A DNA stretch of 14,475 nt from Saccoglossus kowalevskii (Eukaryota; Hemichordata; Enteropneusta; Harrimaniidae), in the NCBI RefSeq assembly GCF_000003605.2, contig NW_003115588.1, positions 1-14,475 on the forward strand, given 5' to 3'. The translations under genes and the position numbers were made by a program. Each line of letters starts with the position of its first letter. Positions within the stretch are counted from its first letter, which is position 1. Shown here piece after piece: positions 1 to 9,965 of this stretch. The notes beneath the pieces are model-generated. The model searched no databases and had not been told where the DNA came from. It worked only from the letters and a program-made list of their open reading frames with translations.

Positions 1-720
1 TATATTATGGACGTTAATTTTGGCATGGATACCGCGCCATATTATGGACGTTAATTTTGGCATGGATACTGCGCCATATTATGGACAGTAATTTTGACAT
101 GGATACCGCGCCATATTATGGACGTTAATTTTTGCATGGATACAGCATCATGTTATGGACGTTAATTTTGCCATGGATATCGCGGCATATTATGGACGTT
201 AATTTTGGCATGGATACCGCGCCATATTATGGACGTTGATTTTGGCATGGATACCGCGCCATATTATGGACGTTAATTTTGACATGAATACCGCGCCATA
301 TTATGGACGTTAATTTTGGCATGGATACCGCGCCATATTATGGACGGTAATTTTGACATGGATACCGCGCCATATTATGGACGTTAATTTTGGCATGGAT
401 ACCGCACCATATTATGGACGTTAATTTTGACATGGATACCGCGCCATATTATGGACGTTAATTTTGGCATGGATACCGCACCATATTATGAACATTAATT
501 TTGACATGGATACTACGCCATATTATGGACGTTAATTTTGGCATGGATACCGCGCCATATTATGGACGTTAATTGTGACATGGATACCGCGCCATATTAT
601 GGACGTTAATTTTGGCATGGATACCGCGCCCTATTATGACCGTTAATTTTGGCATGGATACCGCGCCATATTATGGACGTTAATTTTAGCATGGATACCG
701 CACCATATTATGGACATTAA
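1..720. repeat. Higher-order block A, copy 1
   Basis: This run of about 19 monomers has a fixed order of rare variants: TACTGCG then GACAGTAA (about 67-92), a unit with ATTTTTGC, ACAGCATCAT at 142, GCCATGGATATCGCGG (about 169-184), GTTGATTTT at 235, GACGGTAA at 343, GAACATT near 490, TACTACG and AATTGTGAC (about 572). Bases 1-553 match 8101-8653 with only three mismatches by my reading. They also match 3364-4083 through base 720 with slightly more differences. The right half alternates G-type and A-type monomers. The left end of the window falls inside this block, so its true start is unseen. Confidence 0.85.
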
Positions 721-984
721 TTTTGACATGGATACCGCGCCATATTATGGACGTTAATTTTGGCATGGATACCGCGCCATATTATGGACGTTAATTGTGA
801 CATGGATACCGCGCCATATTATGGACGTTAATTTTGGAATGGATACCGCGCCCTATTATGACCGTTAATTTTGGCATGGATACCGCGCCATATTATGGAC
901 GTTAATTTTAGCATGGATACCGCACCATATTATGGACATTAATTTTGACATGGATACTGCGCCATATTATGGACGTTAATTTTG
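541..984. repeat. 222-bp (six-monomer) tandem duplication
   Basis: Bases 541-762 are repeated directly at 763-984. Both copies hold the same series: a unit with AATTGTGAC, a unit with GCGCCCTATTATGACCG (629 and 851), a unit with TTTTAGCATGG, a GCACC unit and a GACATTAATTTTGAC unit. The spacing of the rare CCCTATTATGACCG variant is exactly 222 bp, six units. The second copy differs by GGAATGG near 838 and by TACTGCG near 956. This looks like one local unequal-exchange event. Confidence 0.82.
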
Positions 985-1772
985 GCATGGATACCGCACC
1001 ATATTATGAACGTTAATTTTGGCATGGATACCGCACCATATTATGGACGTTAATTTTGGCATGGATACCGCGCCATATTATGGACGTTGATTTTGGCATG
1101 TATACTGCGCCATATTATGGACGTTCATTTTGACATGGATACCGCACCATATTATGGACGTTAATTTTGACATGGATTCCGCGCCATATTATGGACGTTA
1201 ATTTTGGCATGGATACCGCGCCATATTATGAATGTTAATTTTGGCATGGATACCGCGCCATATTATGGACGTTAATTTTAGCATGGATACCGCACCATAT
1301 TATGGACGTTAATTTTGACATGGATACCGCGCCATATTATGGACGTTAATTTTGGCATGGATATCGCGCCATATTATGGACGTTAATTTTGGCATGGATA
1401 CCGCGCCATACTATGGGCATTAATTTTGACATGGATACCGCGCCATATTATGGACGTTAATTTTGACATGGATACCGCGCCATATTATGGACGTTGATTT
1501 TGGCATGGATACCGCGCCATATTATGGACGTTAATTTTGACATGGATACCGCGCCATATTATGGACGTTAATTTTGGCATGGATACCGCGCCATATTATG
1601 GACGGTAATTTTGACATGGATACCGCGCCATATTATGGACGTTAATTTTGGCATGGATACCGCACCATATTATGGACGTTAATTTTGACATGGATACCGC
1701 GCCATATATGGACGTTAATTTTGGCATGGATACCGCGCCATATATGAACGTTATTTTTACATGGATACTACG
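985..1772. repeat. Inter-block satellite stretch with block F copy 1 and a partial repeat of block A
   Basis: No gene is present. Bases 1070-1480 form block F: GTTGATTTTGGCATGTATAC from 1086, then GTTCATTTTGAC, GGATTCC, TTTTAGC, GATATCGCG and CTATGGGCATT at 1411. The same series is at offset 9248 (10318-10728). Bases 1480-1698 then repeat the right half of block A (222-440) at an exact offset of 34 units (1258 bp), including GTTGATTTTGGCATGG and GACGGTAA at 1601. The stretch ends in a cluster of shortened units. Confidence 0.75.
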
Positions 1773-1810
1773 CAATATTATGGACGTTAATTATGACATG
1801 GAATACCGCG
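1702..1810. repeat. Cluster of length-variant monomers (36, 35 and 38 bp)
   Basis: Successive unit starts are 1702, 1738, 1773 and 1811, so the three units are 36, 35 and 38 bp. Two units read CCATATATG, one T short of CCATATTATG. One reads GTTATTTTTACATGG, one base short. The last has an extra A in GGAATACC. The shifts change the frame rotation and produce the longest open frame in the window (1648-1902, plus strand, 84 codons). Its translation is only the monomer read in successive frames (MDVNF.MDTAPY-like), so I do not call it a gene. Confidence 0.85.
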
Positions 1811-2655
1811 CCATATTATGGACGTTAATTTTGGCATGGATACCGCTCCATATTATGAACGTTAATTTTGACATGGATACTACGCCATATTATGGACGTT
1901 AATTTTGGCATGGATACCATGCCATATTATGGACGTTAATTTTGGCATGGATACCGCACCATATTATGGACGTTAATTTTGGCATGGATTCCGCGCCATA
2001 TTATGGACGTTAATTTTGGCATGGATACCGCGCCATATTATGGACGTTAATTTTGGCATGGATACTGGGCCATATTATGGTCGCTAATTTTGACATGGAT
2101 ACCGCGCCATATTATGGACGTTAATTTTGGCATGGATACCGCGCCATATTGTGAACGTTAATTTTGGCATGGATACCGCGCCATATTATGGACGTTAATT
2201 TTAGCATGGATACCGCGCCATATTATGGACGTTAATTTTGGCATGAATACTGCAACATATTATGGACGTTAATTTTGGCATGGATACTGCACCATATTAT
2301 GGACGTTAATTTTGGCATGGATACCGCGCCATATTATGGACGTTAATTTTGTCATGGATACCGCGCCATATTATGGACGTTAATTTTGGCATGGATACCG
2401 CGCCATATTATGGACGTTAATTTTGGCATGGATACCGCGCCATATTATGGACGTTAATTTTGGCATGGATACCGCACCATATTATGGACGTTAATTTTGG
2501 CATGCATACCGCGCCATATTATGGACGTTAATTTTGGCATGGATACCGCAACATATTATGGACGTTAATTTTGGCATGGATACCGCACCATATTATGGAC
2601 GTTAATTTTGGCATGGATACCGCGCCATATTATGGACGTTAATTTTGGCATGGAT
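1773..2655. repeat. Higher-order block B, copy 1
   Basis: This block is marked by AATTATGAC (about 1790), TACCGCTCCATATTATGAAC at 1841, ATACCATGCC (about 1914), GGATTCCGCG, GGGCCATATTATGGTCGCT (from about 2067), TATTGTGAACG (about 2147), TTTTAGC, GCATGAATACTGCAACAT and TTTTGTCATGG at 2351. It repeats at 4214-5095 with offset 2440 (2441 before the inserted A at 1801) and few differences. G-type monomers dominate, unlike the alternating right half of block A. Whole-unit phase is kept throughout. Confidence 0.85.
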
Positions 2656-3363
2656 ACCGCAACATATTATGGACGTTAATGTTGGCATGGATACCGCACA
2701 GTATTATGGATGTTAATTTTGGCATGGATACCGCGCCATATTATGGATGTTAATTTTGGCATGGATACCGCGCCCTATTATGGACGTTAATTTTGTCATG
2801 GATACCGCGCCATATTATGGACGTTCATTTTGGCATGGATACCGCGCCATATTATGGACGTTAATTTTGGCATGGATACCACGCCATATTATGGACGTTA
2901 ATTTTGGCATGGATACCGCGCCATATTATGGACGTTAATTTTGGCATGGATACCGCGCCATATTATGAACGTTAATTTTGACATGGATACCGCGCCATAT
3001 TATGAACGTTAATATTGGCATGGATACCGCGCCATATTATGGACGTTAATTTTGGCATGCATACCGCGCCATATATGGACGTTAATTTTGACATGGATAC
3101 CGCGCCATATTATGGACGTTATTTTGGCATGGATACCGCGCCATATTATGGACGTTAATTTTGGCATGGATACCGCGCCATATTATGGACGTTAATTTTG
3201 GCATGGATACCGCAACATATTATGGACGTTAATTTTGGCATGGATACCGCACCATATTATGGACGTTAATTTTGGCATGCATACCGCGCCATATTATGGA
3301 CGTTAATTTTGGCATGGATACCGCAACATATTATGGACGTTAATTTTGGCATGGATACCGCAC
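2656..3363. repeat. G-type-rich satellite stretch with a segment repeated near 13.1 kb
   Basis: No gene is present. Bases 2678-2940 carry rare variants in fixed order: AATGTTGGC, GCACAGTATTATGGATG, a second GGATGTT, GCGCCCTATT, TTTTGTCATGG and GTTCATTTTGGC. The same series lies at 13081-13343, offset 10403. The paired 63-codon open frames at 2747 and 13150 are by-products of this duplication. Two consecutive 36-bp units follow at 3069-3104 (CCATATATGG) and 3105-3140 (GTTATTTTGGC). Bases 3163-3423 match 7900-8160 at offset 4737. Confidence 0.78.
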
Positions 3364-4083
3364 CATATTATGGACGTTAATTTTGGCATGGATACTGCGC
3401 CATATTATGGACGTTAATTTTGGCATGGATACTGCGCCATATTATGGACAGTAATTTTGACATGGATACCGCGCCATATTATGGACGTTAATTTTTGCAT
3501 GGATACAGCATCATGTTATGGACGTTAATTTTGCCATGGATACCGCGGCATATTATGGACGTTAATTTTGGCATGGATACCGCGCCATATTATGGACGTT
3601 GATTTTGGCATGGATACCGCGCCATATTATGGACGTTAATTTTGACATGGATACCGCGCCATATTATGGACGTTAATTTTGGCATGGATACCGCGCCATA
3701 TTATGGACGGTAATTTTGACATGGATACCGCGCCATATTATGGACGGTAATTTTGGCATGGATACCGCACCATATTATGGACGTTAATTTTGACATGGAT
3801 ACCGCGCCATCTTATGGACGTTAATTTTGGCATGGATACCGCACCATATTATGAACATTAATTTTGACATGGATACTACGCCATATTATGGACGTTAATT
3901 TTGGCATGGATACCGCGCCATATTATGGACGTTAATTGTGACATGGATACCGCGCCATATTATGGACGTTAATTTTGGCATGGATACCGCGCCCTATTAT
4001 GACCGTTAATTTTGGCATGGATACCGCGCCATATTATGGACGTTAATTTTAGCATGGATACCGCGCCATATTATGGACATTAA
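3364..4083. repeat. Higher-order block A, copy 2
   Basis: This block carries the same variant order as 1-720 at a constant offset of 3363, with the ACAGCATCAT marker unit at 3504. It has GCCATGGATACCGCGG rather than GATATCGCGG, and it shares CCATCTTATGG (about 3808) only with the copy starting near 5084. It is therefore a closer sister of that copy than of copy 1. GCGCCCTATTATGACCG occurs at about 3990 and again 111 bp (three units) later, near 4101, just past the block. Confidence 0.84.
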
Positions 4084-4213
4084 TTTTGGCATGGATACCG
4101 CGCCCTATTATGACCGTTAATTTTGGCATGGATACCGCGCCATATTATGGACGTTAATTTTGACATGGATACCGCGCCATATTATGGACGTTAATTTTGA
4201 CATGGATACCGCG
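4084..4213. repeat. Short satellite link between blocks A and B
   Basis: About three and a half monomers link block A copy 2 to block B copy 2. In the first A-B pair the same gap (721-1772) is about 1050 bp, and in the third pair it is zero (A joins B near 8650). The link contains a second CCCTATTATGACCG unit, two A-type units and no unique sequence. Confidence 0.7.
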
Positions 4214-5095
4214 CAATATTATGGACGTTAATTATGACATGGATACCGCGCCATATTATGGACGTTAATTTTGGCATGGATACCGCTCCATATTATGAAC
4301 GTTAATTTTGACATGGATACTACGCCATATTATGGACGTTAATTTTGGCATGGATACCATGCCATATTATGGACGTTAATTTTGGCATGGATACCGCACC
4401 ATATTATGGACGTTAATTTTGGCATGGATTCCGCGCCATATTATGGACGTTAATTTTGGCATGGATACCGCGCCATATTATGGACGTTAATTTTGGCATG
4501 GATACCGGGCCATATTATGGTCGCTAATTTTGACATGGATACCGCGCCATATTATGGACGTTAATTTTGGCATGGATACCGCGCCATATTGTGAACGTTA
4601 ATTTTGGCATGGATACCGCGCCATATTATGGACGTTAATTTTAGCATGGATACCGCGCCATATTATGGACGTTAATTTTGGCATGAATACCGCAACATAT
4701 TATGGACGTTAATTTTGGCATGGATACTGCACCATATTATGGACGTTAATTTTGGCATGGATACCGCGCCATATTATGGACGTTAATTTTGTCATGGATA
4801 CCGCGCCATATTATGGACGTTAATTTTGGCATGGATACCGCGCCATATTATGGACGTTAATTTTGGCATGGATACCGCGCCATATTATGGACGTTAATTT
4901 TGGCATGGATACCGCACCATATTATGGACGTTAATTTTGGCATGCATACCGCGCCATATTATGGACGTTAATTTTGGCATGGATACCGCAACATATTATG
5001 GACGTTAATTTTGGCATGGATACCGCACCATATTATGGACGTTAATTTTGGCATGGATACCGCGCCATATTATGGACGTTAATTTTGGCATGGAT
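4214..5095. repeat. Higher-order block B, copy 2
   Basis: This block matches 1774-2655 almost base for base at offset 2440, including AATTATGAC, TACCGCTCCATATTATGAAC at 4281, ATACCATGCC, GGATTCC, GGTCGCT, TATTGTGAACG (about 4587), GCATGAATAC and TTTTGTCATGG. It lacks the one-base insertion (GGAATACC) of copy 1. Homology to copy 1 stops near 5095, where this copy switches to TACTGCG and GACAGTAA, the start of another block A, instead of the GCAACAT unit. That switch is a clear recombination junction. Confidence 0.84.
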
Positions 5096-5735
5096 ACTGC
5101 GCCATATTATGGACAGTAATTTTGACATGGATACCGCGCCATATTATGGACGTTAATTTTTGCATGGATACAGCATCATGTTATGGACGTTAATTTTGCC
5201 ATGGATACCGCGGCATATTATGGACGTTAATTTTGGCATGGATACCGCGCCATATTATGGACGTTGATTTTGGCATGGATACCGCGCCATATTATGGACG
5301 TTAATTTTGACATGGATACCGCGCCATATTATGGACGTTAATTTTGGCATGGATACCGCGCCATATTATGGACGGTAATTTTGACATGGATACCGCGCCA
5401 TATTATGGACATTAATTTTGGCATGGATACCGCACCATATTATGGACGTTAATTTTGACATGGATACCGCGCCATCTTATGGACGTTAATTTTGGCATGG
5501 ATACCGCACCATATTATGAACATTAATTTTGACATGGATACTACGCCATATTATGGACGTTAATTTTGGCATGGATACCGCACCATATTATGAACATTAA
5601 TTTTGACATGGATACAACGCCATATTATGGACGTTAATTTTGGCATGGATACCGCGCCATATTATGGACGTTAATTGTGACATGGATACCGCGCCATATT
5701 ATGGACGTTAATTTTGGCATGGATACCGCGCCCTA
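5084..5735. repeat. Higher-order block A, copy 3, with an internal two-unit duplication
   Basis: This block matches copy 2 at an exact offset of 1665 bp (45 units) up to about 5555, with the marker unit at 5169. From about 5590 the offset becomes 1739 (47 units), because the unit pair with GCACCATATTATGAACATT and TACTACG/TACAACG is present twice. It shares CCATCTTATGG with copy 2. One difference is GACATTAATTTTGGC near 5409, where copy 2 has GACGGTAATTTTGGC. Confidence 0.84.
5514..5587. repeat. 74-bp dimer duplication
   Basis: Relative to the sister block at 3364-4083, two extra monomers are present here, one A-type (GAACATTAATTTTGAC, TACTACG) and one G-type (GCACC). The following pair repeats them with TACAACG in place of TACTACG. 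The insertion is exactly 74 bp, so the unit of gain was the G/A dimer rather than the monomer. The exact edge cannot be fixed within the repeat. Confidence 0.75.
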
Positions 5736-6767
5736 TTATGGACGTTAATTTTGGCATGGATACCGCGCCATATTATGGACGTTAATTTTGGCATGGATAC
5801 CGCGCCATATTATGGACGGTAATTTTGACATGGATACCGCGCCATATTATGGACGTTAATTTTGGCATGGATACCGCACCATATTATGGACGTTAATTTT
5901 GACATGGATACCGCGCCATATTATGGACGTTAATTTTGGCATGGATACCGCACCATATTATGAACATTAATTTTGACATGGATACTACGCCATATTATGG
6001 ACGTTAATTTTGGCATGGATACCGCGCCATATTATGGACGTTAATTGTGACATGGATACCGCGCCATATTATGGACGTTAATTTTGGCATGGATACCGCG
6101 CCCTATTATGAACGTTAATTTTGGCATGGATACCGCGCCATATTATGGACGTTAATTTTAGCATGGATACCGCACCATATTATGGACGTTAATTTTGACA
6201 TGGATACCGCGCCATATTATGGACGTTAATTTTGGCATGGATACCGCACCATATTATGAACGTTAATTTTGACATGGATACTACGCCATATTATGGACGT
6301 TAATTTTGGCATGGATACCGCGCCATATTATGGACGTTAATTTTGGCATGGATACCGCGCCATATTATGGACGTTGATTTTGGCATGTATACCGCGCCAT
6401 ATTATGGACGTTCATTTTGACATGGATACCGCACCATATTATGGACGTTAATTTTGACATGGATTCCGCGCCATATTATGGACGTTAATTTTGGCATGGA
6501 TACCGCGCCATATTATGGACGTTAATTTTGACATGGATACCGCGCCATATTATGGACGTTAATTTTGGCATGCATACCGCGCCATATTATGTACGTTAAT
6601 TTTGACATGGATACCGCGCCGTATTATGGACGTTAATTTTGGCATGCATACCGCGCCATATTATGGACGTTAATTTTGGCATGGATACCGCGCCATATTA
6701 TGGACATTAATTTTGGCATGGATACCGCGCCATATTATGGACGTTAAATTTTGACATGGATACTGCG
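5736..6767. repeat. Satellite stretch with partial block A, block F copy 2 and block E copy 1
   Basis: No gene is present. Bases 5777-6112 repeat the right half of block A (305-640, offset 5472) with GACGGTAA at 5815, GAACATT, TACTACG, AATTGTGAC and GCGCCCTATT at 6101. Bases 5940-6360 are also repeated at 13459-13879 (offset 7519). Block F copy 2 begins near 6340 with GTTGATTTTGGCATGTATAC from 6373, then GTTCATT and GGATTCC. Block E copy 1 runs from about 6568, with TATGTACG (6588-6595), GCCGTATT, two CATGCATACC units and GACATT. A 38-bp unit (GTTAAATTTTG) starts at 6730. Confidence 0.75.
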
Positions 6768-7490
6768 CCATATTATGGACGTTAATTTTGACGTGGATAC
6801 CGCGCCATATTATGGACGTTAATTTTGGCATGGATACCGCGCCATATTATGGACGTTAATTTTGGCATGAACACCGCGCCATATTATGGACGTTAATTTT
6901 GGCATGGATACCGCGCCATATTATGGACGTTAATTTTGGCATGGATACCGCACCATATTATGGACGTTAATTTTGTCATGGATACCGCGCCATATTATGG
7001 AAGTTAATTTTGGCATGGATACCACGCCATATTATGGACAGTAATTTTGACATGGATACCGCGCCATATTATGGACGTTAATTTTGGCATGGATACAGCA
7101 TCATATTATGGACGTTAATTTTGCCATGGATACCGCGGCATATTATGGACGTTAATTTTGGCATGGATACCGCGCCATATTATGGACGTTGATTTTGGCA
7201 TGGATACCGCGCCATATTATGGACGTTAATTTTGACATGGATACCACGCCATATTATGGACGTTAATTTTGGCATGGATACCGCGCCATATTATGAACGT
7301 TAATTTTGGCATGGATACCGCGCCATATTATGGACGTTAATTTTGGCATGGATACCGCGCCATATTATGGACGTTAATTTTGACATGGATACTACGCCAT
7401 ATTATGGACGTTAATTTTGGCATGGATACCGCGCCATATTATGGACGTTAATTTTGGCATGGATACCGCGCCATATTATGGACGTTAATT
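6768..7490. repeat. Higher-order block A-prime, copy 1
   Basis: This is a subtype of block A, with ACAGCATCATATT where the other subtype has ATGTT, and GGC rather than TTTTTGC before it; the marker unit is at 7094. It carries TTTTGACGTGG at 6784-6794, GCATGAACACC, TTTTGTCATGG, GGAAGTTAATT, ACCACGCC, GACAGTAA and GCCATGGATACCGCGG. It matches 10765-11487 at a constant offset of 3997 with about four mismatches by my reading, so the two are sister copies. Confidence 0.83.
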
Positions 7491-8100
7491 TTGGCATGAA
7501 TACCGCAACATATTATGGACGTTAATTTTGGCATGGATACCGCACCATATTATGAACATTAATTTTGACATGGATACTACGCCATATTATGGACGTTAAT
7601 TTTGGCATGGATACCGCGCCATATTATGGACGTTAATTGTGACATGGATACCGCGCCATATTATGGACGTTAATTTTGGCATGGATACCGCGCCATATTA
7701 TGGACGTTAATTTTGGCATGGATACCGCGCCATATTATGGACGTTAATTTTGGGATGGATACCGCGCCATATTATGGACGTTAATTTTGCCATGGATACC
7801 GCGCCATATTATGGACGTTAATTTTGACATGGATACCGCGCCATATTATGGACGTTAATTTTGGCATGGATACCGCGCCATATTATGGACGTTAATTTTG
7901 GCATGGATACCGCGCCATATTATGGACGTTAATTTTGGCATGGATACCGCAACATATTATGGACGTTAATTTTGGCATGGATACCGCACCATATTATGGA
8001 CGTTAATTTTGGCATGCATACCGCGCCATATTATGGACGTTAATTTTGGCATGGATACCGCAACATATTATGGACGTTAATTTTGGCATGGATACCGCAC
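7491..8100. repeat. Satellite stretch joining block A-prime to block A
   Basis: No gene is present. It starts with a block-B-like unit (GCATGAATACCGCAACAT), then resembles the right half of block A (GAACATT, TACTACG, AATTGTGAC, about 7550-7640). It then runs through near-consensus G-type units with private variants TTTTGGGATGG (about 7750) and TTTTGCCATGG (about 7787). From about 7900 it matches 3163-3423 (offset 4737), including a CATGCATACC unit at about 8011. Confidence 0.72.
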
Positions 8101-8652
8101 CATATTATGGACGTTAATTTTGGCATGGATACCGCGCCATATTATGGACGTTAATTTTGGCATGGATACTGCGCCATATTATGGAAAGTAATTTTGACAT
8201 GGATACCGCGCCATATTATGGACGTTAATTTTTGCATGGATACAGCATCATGTTATGGACGTTAATTTTGCCATGGATATCGCGGCATATTATGGACGTT
8301 AATTTTGGCATGGATACCGCGCCATATTATGGACGTTGATTTTGGCATGGATACCGCGCCATATTATGGACGTTAATTTTGACATGGATACCGCGCCATA
8401 TTATGGACGTTAATTTTGGCATGGATACCGCGCCATATTATGGACGGTAATTTTGACATGGATACCGCGCCATATTATGGACGTTAATTTTGGCATGGAT
8501 ACCGCACCATATTATGGACGTTAATTTTGACATGGATACCGCGCCATATTATGGACGTTAATTTTGGCATGGATACCGCACCATATTATGAACATTAATT
8601 TTGACATGGATACTACGCCATATTATGGACGTTAATTTTGGCATGGATACCG
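8101..8652. repeat. Higher-order block A, copy 4
   Basis: This block matches 1-552 at a constant offset of 8100 with three mismatches (bases 1, 86 and 286 of the window), about 99.5% identity by hand count. It shares the diagnostic GATATCGCGG with copy 1 only. Its marker unit is at 8241. Homology to copy 1 ends at base 553/8653, where CGCTCCAT of block B appears, so blocks A and B are fused here with no intervening units. Confidence 0.86.
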
Positions 8653-9093
8653 CTCCATATTATGAACGTTAATTTTGACATGGATACTACGCCATATTAT
8701 GAACGTTAATTTTGGCATGGATACCATGCCATATTATGGACGTTAATTTTGGCATGGATACCGCACCATATTATGGACGTTAATTTTGGCATGGATTCCG
8801 CGCCATATTATGGACGTTAATTTTGGCATGGATACCGCGCCATATTATGGACGTTAATTTTGGCATGGATACCGGGCCATATTATGGTCGTTAATTTTGA
8901 CATGGATACCGCGCCATATTATGGACGTTAATTTTGGCATGGATACCGCGCCATATTGTGAACGTTAATTTTGGCATGGATACCGCGCCATATTATGGAC
9001 GTTAATTTTAGCATGATACCGCGCCATATTATGGACGTTATTTTGGCATGAATACGCGCACATATATGACATAAATTTTGCATGGATACTGCA
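8648..9093. repeat. Higher-order block B, copy 3, with an eroded right end
   Basis: This block matches block B copies 1 and 2 from CGCTCCAT onward: TATGAACG, ATACCATGCC, GGATTCC, GGGCC with TATGGTCG, TATTGTGAACG (8954-8964) and TTTTAGC. The last three units (8988-9093) are 36, 36 and 34 bp because of several single-base losses. Beyond 9094 the phase returns to 37 bp, but the monomers follow block E order. Confidence 0.82.
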
Positions 9094-9490
9094 CCATATA
9101 ATGAACGTTAATTTTGGCATGGATACCGCGCCATATTATGGACGTTAATTTTGGCATGGATACTGCAACATATTATGGACGTTAATTTTGGCATGGATAC
9201 CGCACCATATTATGGACGTTAATTTTGGCATGCATACCGCGCCATATTATGTACGTTAATTTTGACATGGATACCGTGCCGTATTATGGACGTTAATTTT
9301 GGCATGCATACCGCGCCATATTATGGACGTTAATTTTGGCATGGATACCGCGCCATATTATGGACATTAATTTTGGCATGGATACCGCGCCATACTATGG
9401 ACGTTAATTTTGACATGGATACCGTGCCATATTATGGACGTTAATTTTGGCATGGATACCGCGCCATATTATGGACGTTAATTTTGACAT
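9094..9490. repeat. Satellite stretch containing block E copy 2
   Basis: No gene is present. Bases 9125-9480 match 12208-12563 at offset 3083 and, in part, 6568-6740. The ordered variants are GCAACAT, CATGCATACC, TATGTACG (9248-9255), GTGCCGTATT, a second CATGCATACC, GACATT and CATACTATGG. The difference of 12 bp from whole-unit spacing to the third copy is fully explained by the two 6-bp insertions in between. Confidence 0.77.
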
Positions 9491-9965
9491 GGATACTGCG
9501 CCATATTATGGACGTTCATTTTGACATGGATACCGCGCCATATTATGGACGTTAATTTTGGCATGGATACCGCGCCATATTATGGACAGTAATTTTGACA
9601 TGGATACCGCGCCATATTATGGACGTTAATTTTGGCATGGATACAGCATCATATTATGGACGTTAATTTTGCCATGGCTACCGCGGCATATTATGGACGT
9701 TAATTTTGGCATGGATACCGCGCCATATTATGGACGTTAATTTTGTCATGGATACCGCGCCATATTATGTACGTTCATTTTGGCATGGATATCGCGCCAT
9801 ATTATGGACGTTAATTTTGACATGGATACCGCGCCATACATGTATTATGGACGTTAATTTTGGCATGGATACCGCGCCATATTATGGACGTTAATTGTGA
9901 CATGGATACCGCGCCATATTATGGACGTTAATTTTGGCATGGATACCGCGCCATATTATGGACGT
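9491..9965. repeat. Higher-order block A-prime, copy 2, with a 43-bp unit
   Basis: This block is the sister of 11569-12043 at offset 2078. Ordered variants are GTTCATTTTGAC, GACAGTAA, ACAGCATCATATT (marker 9642), GCCATGGCTACCGCGG, TTTTGTCATGG, TATGTACGTTCATT, GATATCGCG, then a unit with six extra bases starting at 9834, then AATTGTGAC. The GGCTACC variant occurs only in these two copies. A 62-codon open frame (9706-9894) spans the 43-bp unit and is identical in the sister; it is repeat-derived. Confidence 0.84.
9834..9876. repeat. 43-bp monomer with a 6-bp insertion forming a palindrome
   Basis: The unit begins CCATACATGTATTATGG instead of CCATATTATGG. The six added bases create ATACATGTAT at 9836-9845, a perfect 10-bp palindrome. 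The next unit starts at 9877 in normal phase. The same unit occurs once more, at 11912-11954, inside the sister block. Confidence 0.88.

Noticed and set aside
1648-1902. 84-codon plus-strand open frame as a repetitive protein gene
   Set aside because: Its translation is the monomer read in successive frames, it depends on two shortened units, it has no upstream ribosome site or unique sequence, and it has no equivalent in the sister block at 4214.
9836-9845. Transposon footprint or target-site duplication at the 6-bp insertion
   Set aside because: Only six bases are added and no terminal inverted repeat or remnant is visible. A footprint is possible, but slippage is equally good.
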